In this document: piece by piece, positions 1 to 6,572 of the stretch
How positions within the stretch are numbered: the stretch's first letter is position 1
How the letters are laid out: each line of letters begins with the position of its first letter
NCBI RefSeq assembly: GCF_002910905.1
Contig: NZ_NEUE01000267.1
Coordinates: 1 to 46,165, forward strand
Source: Streptomyces sp. SM11
Lineage (GTDB): Bacteria; Actinomycetota; Actinomycetes; Streptomycetales; Streptomycetaceae
DNA length: 46,165 nucleotides
Reading direction: 5' to 3'
Notes under the pieces: model-generated
Databases searched by the model: none
What the model saw: only the letters and a program-made list of their open reading frames with translations
What the model was told of the DNA's origin: nothing
Program-made: the position numbers and the translations under genes

Positions 1-122
1 GTGGCCGCGGAACGCGGACCGGGTACGGGACGGGGGGTCGGCGCGGTGCGGCCGGCGGCCGGAGTGACGCGGGGACCCTGGGCGCTCTCGGGAATCTGAG
101 GCTCCTCGGAGATCAGAGGCAT
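1..122 (-). CDS. Start of an unidentified gene, cut by the left window edge
   Basis: An ATG at 122 (minus strand) opens a frame that runs without a stop to the window edge, beginning MPLISEEPQIPESAQG and continuing as a Pro/Ala/Arg-rich stretch. Third codon positions are mostly G or C, as in real genes here, and the frame follows rnhB on the same strand with a 60-base gap, so co-transcription with rnhB is plausible. No clear ribosome binding site lies in front of the ATG. Only about 40 residues are visible, all low-complexity N-terminus, so no function can be assigned. Confidence 0.5.
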   Translation of the reverse strand, partial: MPLISEEPQIPESAQGPRVTPAAGRTAPTPRPVPGPRSAA

Positions 123-182
123 GAAGGTGGTCTGTGGCGGACGCCGATGTCGTCGGCGTCGGTAAAGGGCGCGTGTGCGCGA

Positions 183-893
183 TCAGAATTCGAAGCCGAG
201 CTGGCCCCCGCTTTCGAGTGCGGCCGCCTCGGCGGAAAAACGGACCTTCTTCAGGTGCTGCCACCGGGGCAGCGCGTCCAGATACGCCCAGGAGAGGCGG
301 TGATGGGCCGTGGGCCCCCGCTCCTCCAGCGCGGCCCGGTGCACGGGCGAGGGATACCCCGCGTTGGCACCGAAGGCAAAGTCGGTGTAGTCGTCGGACG
401 CGGCGCCCAGCTCGGCCATCATCCGGTCACGGTGCACCTTGGCGATCACCGAGGCCGCCGCGACCGCGATACAGGACTGGTCGCCCTTGATCACGGTACG
501 GACCTTCCAGGGAGCGCCCAGATAGTCGTGCTTGCCGTCGAGGATCACCGCGTCGGGCCGTACCGGCAACCCGTCCAGGGCCCGCACGGCGGCGAGCCGC
601 AGGGCTGCGGTCATTCCGAGGTCGTCGATCTCCTGCGGCGAGGCGTCGCCCAGTGCGTGGGCGGTGACCCAGCTCTCCAGTACGGGAGCGAGTTCGGCAC
701 GCCGCCGGGGGGTCAACAGCTTGGAATCGGTGAGGCCTTCGGGCGGGCGGCGGAGGCCGGTGACCGCGGCACACACGGTGACGGGTCCGGCCCACGCACC
801 GCGTCCGACCTCATCGACACCGGCGACGGTCCTGGCACCGGTGGTAGCGCGAAGCGAGCGCTCGACGGTGTGCGTGGGAGGTTCGTACGGCAT
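183..893 (-). CDS. rnhB: Ribonuclease HII
   Basis: Predicted 236-residue ribonuclease HII, a cytoplasmic enzyme that cuts RNA in RNA/DNA hybrids and starts removal of single ribonucleotides misincorporated in DNA. The N-terminal motif GVDEVGRGAWAGPV holds the first two acidic metal ligands (DE) and the GRG loop that reads the ribonucleotide 2'-OH. Further on, LTDSKLL, AVILDGKHDY and the AAASVIAKVHRD segment follow in the family order. I chose the ATG at 893 (MPYEPPTH), because the frame extends upstream only through a Cys/Arg-rich stretch unlike the family; length is then normal for RNase HII. Its position near nrdJ, lexA and recA suits a DNA maintenance role. Confidence 0.95.
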   Translation of the reverse strand: MPYEPPTHTVERSLRATTGARTVAGVDEVGRGAWAGPVTVCAAVTGLRRPPEGLTDSKLLTPRRRAELAPVLESWVTAHALGDASPQEIDDLGMTAALRLAAVRALDGLPVRPDAVILDGKHDYLGAPWKVRTVIKGDQSCIAVAAASVIAKVHRDRMMAELGAASDDYTDFAFGANAGYPSPVHRAALEERGPTAHHRLSWAYLDALPRWQHLKKVRFSAEAAALESGGQLGFEF

Positions 894-1059
894 GGCGCCA
901 GCCAGCGTACGCCGAGAGCCACGGCAGCAACACCCCGGGGCTCCGTACATCCCGCGAATCAACCACCGGAGGCAGGTTCGAGACCCCCGCGGGCCCCTGA
1001 ATCCGCGGGCTCAGCAGGGCCGTCGGCTCGGAGGGGCCATGCTGAGTGGGCCAGTCGGC

Positions 1060-2832
1060 TCAGTACGGGTCGTAGCCGTCCGGCTCGTATCCGTCGTGGG
1101 AGCCGCCCCTGCCCACGCCGTAGCAGTCGCGGCCGTCGCCCTTCGCCGGGCGCTTCTCCAGGATCTCCTTCGCCCGCGCCTCTCCCCAGCTGGTCGCGTA
1201 CCAGGGGGTGTCGGCGTGGAGGACCTCGTTCTGGATGATCCGCAGCGCACAGGAGCGTTCCGGTTCGGGCAGCCGGTCCAGGGCCGCTACGGCGTCGGCG
1301 GACAGGTCCTTGACGTAGTCGATGTCGATGGCGGTCGACTTGCCGTCCTCGAAGCGCTGGACGTTCTGCTCGGCGACCAGTCCGTCCGGCGAGAGCAGCC
1401 CGAAGGCCAGGACCCCGGCGGCCGCACTCACCGCGATGGCCCGCGGCAGGAACCGGGCCCCGAAGACCCCGGCCGCCAGGATCAGGACCAGCACCACCCC
1501 GAGCCAGAGCTCCATCGCGGCCACGGATATCCGGAGCCTGGTCAGACCGTACTCGTCGACGTACAGGTCCATGCGGCGCAGCGCGGAGGCGACCACGACG
1601 AGGGTGAGCACGCACAGGGTGCCGAGGACGGCACGCACCAGCGTCCGGTCCCGGGTGCCGCCACGCGGCGCCCAGCGCAGCGCCAGGGCGATCACGAGGA
1701 GGGTGAGCAGGGTGGCCCACAGCAGCTGCCAGAAGCCCTGGCGGGCGTACTCGGCGTGATCGAGCCCGGTCTCCGCCCGCACCTTGTCGTAGCCCCCGAG
1801 GAGAACGACGAGCTGGAGGGTGATGAACGCGGCGAAGAGCAGGTTGAGCACGATCAGCGGTAGGGCCCACTCGGCCCGTCCCCGGGGTTTGCCGGGCCCG
1901 ACGGTGAGCCCGTCCCAGCGCACCGGGGCCGCTGCGGCGTACGCGGCGGCGAGCGCGCCGGCCAGCCCGAGTGCGAACAGGAAGATCCGCCACGGTCCAT
2001 CGCCGACCGAGGCGTCGGGCAGGAGACTGCCCAGCAGGTCGGCGAACGCGGCGTCCGCGCTGGCGAACAGGGTTCCGAACACCACCAGCAGCACGAGGGC
2101 CACCGCCGTGGTGCGCAGGGCGGCGCCCCAGCGCGCCCGGGAACCGTCGGCCCGTGCGCGGATCCCCCGTACACCCCAGATGATGCCGGGGACGACCGAG
2201 TCGAACAGGCCAAGCGAGCCGATCAGCACGCCCAGCCAGCTGCGGCTGCCGTGCAACGCCAGCGAGCCGAGCGCGAAGGCCGACACGACGGCGAGGAAGG
2301 TGGGCCAGCCCGCGTCCCGGAGCGCAGGCACCGCGAGCAGCGCGAGCCCTCCCACCGCCCAGGTCGCGGTCCAGGGCCGCAGCCGGCGGCCTGCCGAACG
2401 CGCGGCGAAGTACGCGGCCAGCGCGGCGGGCACCGCCACGATCAGGAGGTTCACCCCGAGCCCCTCGCCGAGGAAGAGCGCGCTCAGGACGGCGGTGGCC
2501 AGGACCGACCAGAGCACGGCGGGGCGGATCAGGGGCGGAGCGGGCGGCCGGAGCCGGGCCGTCACACCGTCGTCCTCGGCGCCGGGCGCCCCCGCGGCGT
2601 ACTGCCAGGGGCTGCCCGGCCGCGCGGCACCCGTTGCCTGCACACCGCCGGCCCGCTCACCGGACGACGGCGGCTCGGACGGCGTCGACTCGGAGGACTG
2701 TGCCGTGTTCGATGCCGGTGTTCCGGCGGCTTCGGAGGCCGCCACCGGTTCCGGTGGTTCCGGTGGCCGGATCGTACCGGCTTGCCTTGACTTCTTCGGC
2801 GGTCTGGACGCCTCGGACGGCTGATCGGACAT
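1060..2832 (-). CDS. DUF4173 multi-pass membrane protein
   Basis: 590-residue integral membrane protein resembling the DUF4173 family (function unknown). Residues 1 to about 95 are hydrophilic and rich in Pro, Ser and Glu. They are followed by roughly ten to twelve hydrophobic helices, starting at LIRPAVLWSVLATAVLSALF and running to about residue 480. The last 110 residues are soluble and contain a VQRFEDGKSTAIDIDYVKDLSADAVAALD segment, typical of this family's end, then a Gly/Asp/Tyr-rich tail. The ATG at 2832 is preceded by a strong GGGGAGGGG ribosome binding site. It lies alone between rnhB and the ADP-ribosylglycohydrolase gene, with about 170 and 240 bases of flanking spacer. Family assignment is from memory of the pattern and cannot be checked here. 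Confidence 0.8.
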   Translation of the reverse strand: MSDQPSEASRPPKKSRQAGTIRPPEPPEPVAASEAAGTPASNTAQSSESTPSEPPSSGERAGGVQATGAARPGSPWQYAAGAPGAEDDGVTARLRPPAPPLIRPAVLWSVLATAVLSALFLGEGLGVNLLIVAVPAALAAYFAARSAGRRLRPWTATWAVGGLALLAVPALRDAGWPTFLAVVSAFALGSLALHGSRSWLGVLIGSLGLFDSVVPGIIWGVRGIRARADGSRARWGAALRTTAVALVLLVVFGTLFASADAAFADLLGSLLPDASVGDGPWRIFLFALGLAGALAAAYAAAAPVRWDGLTVGPGKPRGRAEWALPLIVLNLLFAAFITLQLVVLLGGYDKVRAETGLDHAEYARQGFWQLLWATLLTLLVIALALRWAPRGGTRDRTLVRAVLGTLCVLTLVVVASALRRMDLYVDEYGLTRLRISVAAMELWLGVVLVLILAAGVFGARFLPRAIAVSAAAGVLAFGLLSPDGLVAEQNVQRFEDGKSTAIDIDYVKDLSADAVAALDRLPEPERSCALRIIQNEVLHADTPWYATSWGEARAKEILEKRPAKGDGRDCYGVGRGGSHDGYEPDGYDPY

Positions 2833-3014
2833 TGGGACCCCTCCCCCACCGGGTCCACGCGCGGCCCGGGGCCGAACGCGTGTCCCGGCGTCTCATTCGG
2901 CGCACGCCCTCAAGATCAACCAGGGACGGCGTGAGCGAAAGGGTAATCCCGAACTCGCGTTCGTAAACGCTTCACGGGCACGCGGAGTGCCCCTGTGGCA
3001 GGACCGTGACAGAC

Positions 3015-3045
3015 GACCGCCGCCCGGGAGCGAGGGGCGGCGGTC
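3015..3045 (-). terminator. Hairpin terminator after the ADP-ribosylglycohydrolase gene
   Basis: Perfect 11-bp inverted repeat (GACCGCCGCCC at 3015-3025, its complement at 3035-3045) with a 9-base loop, about 28 bases beyond the stop codon at 3073. No T-run follows, as is usual for Streptomyces terminators. Confidence 0.7.
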
Positions 3046-3072
3046 AGGGGTCAGCGAAGGGGCCTGACCGGG

Positions 3073-3981
3073 TCAACGCAGGTACGGGGTCAGCCACGCC
3101 GGAGGTCCCTCCGTCTGTACCAGCCAGTCGGCAGGCGGCGCTCCGGCCTCCCCCGAGGCGACGACACCGCCGACGATGGCGCACGTCGTGTCGACGTCGC
3201 CTCCCGCCTGGGCCGTGACCCAGAACGCCTCCTCGTAGTCCCCGAGGCTTCTGGCGGCCGACCAGAGTGCGAACGGCACGGTGTCGTGGGCACTGGTGCG
3301 GCGGCCGTTGCCGAGGACCGCGGCGACCGTCCCGGCGTCCCGGTAGTCCAGCATGTCGCGGGCCCGGCGCAGCCCCGCGCCGACGGCGCTGCGGGGCACG
3401 AGCGCGATGACGCCGTCGAGGAGGTCCTCGGGGCCCGGCGGTCCGCCTGGGGCGGCGGCGAGCGACGCGGCGGCGGCGACGGCCATCGCACCGACGACGG
3501 CCTCGCGGTGCTGATGCGTGGTGTACGAGGAGATCTCCGCCTGATGCGTGGCCTGCTCCGGATCGTCCGCGTACCAGGCGCCGAGCGGGGCGATACGCAT
3601 CGCCGAACCGTTGCCCCAGGAGCCCTGGCCCTGGAAGAGCGCCGAGGACAGTTCCCGCCAGTCGCCGCCCTCCCGTACGAGCCTGAGGAGCCGGTTGACG
3701 GCGGGGCCGTAGCCCCGGTCGAAGTCGTGGTGCTCGGCGAAGGAGCGGGCGAGCGCGTCCTGGTCGATGCGGCCGTGCGCGGTGAGCACGGCCAGGACCG
3801 AGCAGGCCATCTCGGTGTCGTCGGTCCACTGCCAGGGCCCGGGCGGCAGGGCCCGCTGTTTCAGCAGGGGGTAGTTGGCCGGAACGAAGTACTGGGAGCC
3901 CAGGGCGTCTCCCACGGACAGCCCACGCAGGCTGGCCAGGGCGCGTTCGAAGCGCCGCTCGGAAGCAGAATCAGCGGTCAT
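3073..3981 (-). CDS. ADP-ribosylglycohydrolase family protein
   Basis: 302-residue member of the DraG/ARH family, Mg-dependent hydrolases that remove ADP-ribose from proteins or other acceptors. The family's metal-binding motifs are in order: GLSVGDALGSQ near residue 20, WTDDTEMACSVL near residue 52, and AGGDVDTTCAIVGG near residue 265. All aspartates expected for the two-metal centre appear present. Start at ATG 3981; the next gene (histidine phosphatase) ends only 12 bases upstream on the same strand, so the two are likely co-transcribed. A hairpin terminator follows the stop. No ADP-ribosyltransferase partner is in the window, so the acceptor is unknown. Confidence 0.9.
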   Translation of the reverse strand: MTADSASERRFERALASLRGLSVGDALGSQYFVPANYPLLKQRALPPGPWQWTDDTEMACSVLAVLTAHGRIDQDALARSFAEHHDFDRGYGPAVNRLLRLVREGGDWRELSSALFQGQGSWGNGSAMRIAPLGAWYADDPEQATHQAEISSYTTHQHREAVVGAMAVAAAASLAAAPGGPPGPEDLLDGVIALVPRSAVGAGLRRARDMLDYRDAGTVAAVLGNGRRTSAHDTVPFALWSAARSLGDYEEAFWVTAQAGGDVDTTCAIVGGVVASGEAGAPPADWLVQTEGPPAWLTPYLR

Positions 3982-3993
3982 CGCCCTGCCACT

Positions 3994-4653
3994 CTATCCG
4001 GTGCGGCCGTAGGGCTCAGGAGTCCGCCAGCGCTGGAAGGGCCGGTCGAGGGTGTAGCGGCCGTTCTCGCCCAGCAGCAGGGTCCGCGTCTCGCCGTTGC
4101 CCGGGTTGGACAGCGACTCGAACTCCGCGACCGACCAGTGGAACCAGCGCATGCAGAACAGCCGCATCGTCAGTCCGTGGGTGACCAGCAGGACGTTCTC
4201 CGGGTGGTCCGGCTCCTCGAAGCTCCGGTGCAGGCTCTCCAGGAACGCCCCGACCCGGTCGTAGACGTCGGCGCCGGACTCGCCCTGGGCGAACCGGTAG
4301 AAGAAGTGCCCGTACGCGTCCCGGTAGGCCTTCTGCAGCCGTACGTCGTCACGGTCCTGCCAGTTGCCCCAGTCCTGCTCGCGCAGCCGGGGCTCCTCGC
4401 GGACCCGGACGCGTGCCGGGTCGATGCCGAAGGACCGGAACGTCTCGTGGGTGCGGCGGTACGGCGAGATGTAGACGCTCACCCGTTCCCCGCCGAACTG
4501 CTCGCGCAGTCCCTCCCCGGTCTCCCGGGCCTGCCGCAGACCTGTGTCGGTGAGCCGGAGCGCGTGGTCGGGCTCCCGCTCGTACACCGTGTCGTCGGCG
4601 TTGCCCTCGGACTCGCCGTGCCGGACAAGGACAATGCGCTGCGGTCGTGCCAT
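3994..4653 (-). CDS. Histidine phosphatase (phosphoglycerate mutase-like) family protein
   Basis: 219-residue histidine phosphatase. The catalytic motif VLVRHGESEGN sits at residues 9-19, with the phosphorylated His in RHGE; the second catalytic region is LLVTHGLTMRLFCMRWF near residue 155. Conserved Arg in YRRTHETF and Glu in LREQDWGNWQ complete the phosphate pocket. Substrates in this family range from phosphosugars to phosphoproteins and cannot be told from sequence alone. It lies 12 bases upstream of the ADP-ribosylglycohydrolase gene on the same strand, which suggests an operon. Confidence 0.88.
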   Translation of the reverse strand: MARPQRIVLVRHGESEGNADDTVYEREPDHALRLTDTGLRQARETGEGLREQFGGERVSVYISPYRRTHETFRSFGIDPARVRVREEPRLREQDWGNWQDRDDVRLQKAYRDAYGHFFYRFAQGESGADVYDRVGAFLESLHRSFEEPDHPENVLLVTHGLTMRLFCMRWFHWSVAEFESLSNPGNGETRTLLLGENGRYTLDRPFQRWRTPEPYGRTG

Positions 4654-4712
4654 GTCCCGAGCCTAAGGGCTTGCACGAGTGGTCGGGGCTGTGCGCGGCG
4701 CGCGGGCGCGGG

Positions 4713-5318
4713 TCACACCGTCCAGGACGGTTCCAGCTCCACGACGTCTCCCGTCAGCGCGATCACGTCCGTCTCGGTCTGCGCGCGGGCCGCCAGCCGC
4801 TCGGCCCCCGCCGCACGGTACTTGCCGCGCTCGGCGCTCGACTTCCACAGGGACAGCGCGAGGAACTCGTTGCCTGGCGCCTCGCCGAACACGCCACGCA
4901 GCATGCCGGGAGATCCGGCCATGGCGGGATTCCACACCTGCTTCTGCATCAGCACGAAGTGCTCGGCGCGCTCCTCGTGCACCCGGCTGTGCGCGACCCT
5001 GACCACGTCCGCCTCCGCGAAGTGGGGCTCGAATCCCGTCTTCACGTCGAAGCGGCGCTCGAAAAGCGTGACCTGCATATCGCGGAACATGCCCGACTGC
5101 CCGGCCGCCAGCCGGTCGTGCCCCCGGGCCATGAAGGAGTCGTAGAAGACGCGGTTCTCCCAGAAAGCGAAGACATGGGCGACGTCGGGGCGCGTTCGGC
5201 TCCACCCACCGCTCTGTCCTCTGAACCCCGGCTCGCCGAGCAGCCCCGCCCACTTCCGCTGTCCCCGTTCGAAACCATGACGGTCCACCACGGAACAGCG
5301 AATCCACTTCACCAACAC
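4713..5318 (-). CDS. YdbC/DUF4937-like conserved protein
   Basis: About 201 residues, soluble, no signal peptide. It reads as two similar halves, each with a short beta-alpha pattern like antibiotic-monooxygenase dimeric barrels: residues 1-95 (VLVKWIRCSVV, FAFWENRVFYDSFM) and 100-201 (VVRVAHSRVHEERAEHFVLMQ, EFLALSLWKSS). This matches what I recall of the YdbC/DUF4937 family, whose function is unknown. I placed the start at a GTG (5318), because the upstream extension does not look like the family. The frame remains open ten codons upstream to 5348. It is transcribed toward the histidine phosphatase gene with about 60 bases between them. Confidence 0.7.
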   Translation of the reverse strand: MLVKWIRCSVVDRHGFERGQRKWAGLLGEPGFRGQSGGWSRTRPDVAHVFAFWENRVFYDSFMARGHDRLAAGQSGMFRDMQVTLFERRFDVKTGFEPHFAEADVVRVAHSRVHEERAEHFVLMQKQVWNPAMAGSPGMLRGVFGEAPGNEFLALSLWKSSAERGKYRAAGAERLAARAQTETDVIALTGDVVELEPSWTV

Positions 5319-5406
5319 CGCGCCATCGTACGGCGCGGAACGTGGCACGCGTCACGGTCCCGGGGAGTGCGCCCCGGCCGGTCGTTCCGCTCGCACGACG
5401 ATCGTC

Positions 5407-5738
5407 ATGGCGACGCTGCACGTCCATCCCCTGTTCGGTCGGGCTCGCGTCCGCCCGGCGCGTCCTCGCCTCGGGGGCCGGAAGGAGGACCTCGCCACCG
5501 TGGCCGCCCTCGCCGGGATCGAATGCCCCGAACGTCTGGTCGTGTCCATCGGGTTCGGGGTCGACACCCATCACGGGGTGAGCCACGGTCCGGTCCTGGA
5601 GAACTTCGCGGCGCTGGAGCGCGCGGGCGCGTATCAGGGGCGTTCTCCGTACCCCGTACGACCCGGGAGGGAGCACTGCTCCTCGACGCGGTCGCCCAAG
5701 CACAGGAGCAGACGCCCGCCGCGCGGGATTCCCCACTG
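5407..5738 (+). pseudogene. Remnant of a DUF1152-family gene, frameshifted and truncated at both ends
   Basis: Translation from about 5407 gives a segment with ERLVVSIGFGVDTHHGVSHG and VLENFAALERAGAYQG, which resembles the central part of DUF1152 proteins. The frame then breaks. The expected continuation (GAFSVPRTTREGALLLDAVAQAQEQTP) is in the next frame, starting at the four-G run at 5637-5640, so one base appears to be missing there. The usual N-terminal half and the C-terminal third of a roughly 300-residue DUF1152 protein are absent: on the left the frame runs into a short Arg/Pro-rich stretch, on the right it ends at 5789. Read as a decayed gene. The two-sided truncation argues against a sequencing error alone. 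Confidence 0.6.
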
Positions 5739-5890
5739 AGGCACGAGTGGGGGCGCGGCCGGCGGATGGCCCGAATCCGCCGTCCGTGACCGGGGCAGTT
5801 GGTTCCGCGGCCGGTTCCGTACATGATCGGGTGAATCGTGTATCGGGTGATGAGAACGGTCCATGGGCCGTCGGCCGGGAGGGAAGCCCC

Positions 5891-6427
5891 TTGAGCACTT
5901 CGAACAAGGACATCGAGAAGGTCGAAGTACGGGTCAAATGGGATCCCAGCCCGCACGGGACGGCCCCCAACGACCTCGACATCATCGCGGCGACCTACCC
6001 GGCCGACGAGCCGTACGGCGCCCCCGCCTACCTGGTGCACTTCGACAGCCGCTCGCCGGACGGCACCATCACGCTGAACCGCGACAGCCGCACCGGCCAG
6101 GGTTTCGGCTTCGACGAGGTCATGACCATCGAGCTGGACCGGCTGGCGGAGAGGTACGGGCGGGTGGTGGTCGGTGTCGCCATCCAGCAGCGCGACGGCC
6201 ACAAGACCTTCGGCGCCGTAGAGAGCACGGCGATGGAGATCGGCGAGGGTTACACGATCCTGGCCGAGAACGACTTCTCCGGCGTGGCGTGGGCGACCGC
6301 GGCGGTGATCGGGGAGTTCGTCCGCGAGGGCGCGGGGCCCTGGGGGTTCCGGTCGACGGTGCGCGGCTTCGACGGCGGCCCCGACGCCTTCACCGCGGTG
6401 ATGGGAAGCCGGGCCCCGGAGGCGTGA
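5891..6427 (+). CDS. TerD-family protein
   Basis: 178-residue TerD-domain protein. The calcium-binding and core segments typical of the family are visible: VEVRVKWDPSP, DLDIIAATYPAD near residue 30, AYLVHFDSRSPDGTITLNRDSRTG, and the VVVGVAIQQRDGHKTFGAVES region. I chose TTG 5891, which has GGGAGGGAA directly in front; the open frame extends upstream to 5747 through a Gly/Ser/Pro-rich stretch that does not look like TerD. TerD proteins bind Ca2+ and act in tellurite resistance and stress signalling; Streptomyces carry many copies. No other ter genes are nearby. A strong hairpin follows the stop. Confidence 0.88.
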   Translation: MSTSNKDIEKVEVRVKWDPSPHGTAPNDLDIIAATYPADEPYGAPAYLVHFDSRSPDGTITLNRDSRTGQGFGFDEVMTIELDRLAERYGRVVVGVAIQQRDGHKTFGAVESTAMEIGEGYTILAENDFSGVAWATAAVIGEFVREGAGPWGFRSTVRGFDGGPDAFTAVMGSRAPEA

Positions 6428-6473
6428 CATCGGCCATTTCCGGACAACCTGGTACGGGGGTCGGTGACCTGCC

Positions 6474-6504
6474 GAAGGGGACCGGCCGATGACCGGTCCC
6501 CTTC
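6474..6504. terminator. Bidirectional hairpin terminator between terD-like gene and nrdJ
   Basis: Perfect 12-bp stem (GAAGGGGACCGG at 6474-6485 and its complement at 6493-6504) with a 7-base loop, placed between two converging genes, so it can end both transcripts. Confidence 0.85.
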
Positions 6505-6572
6505 GTGAGCCGTACGTCAGCTACGGATGCGGGCTACGTCGCACGGGGCGTCCGACGTGGTTCCGCGTGTCC

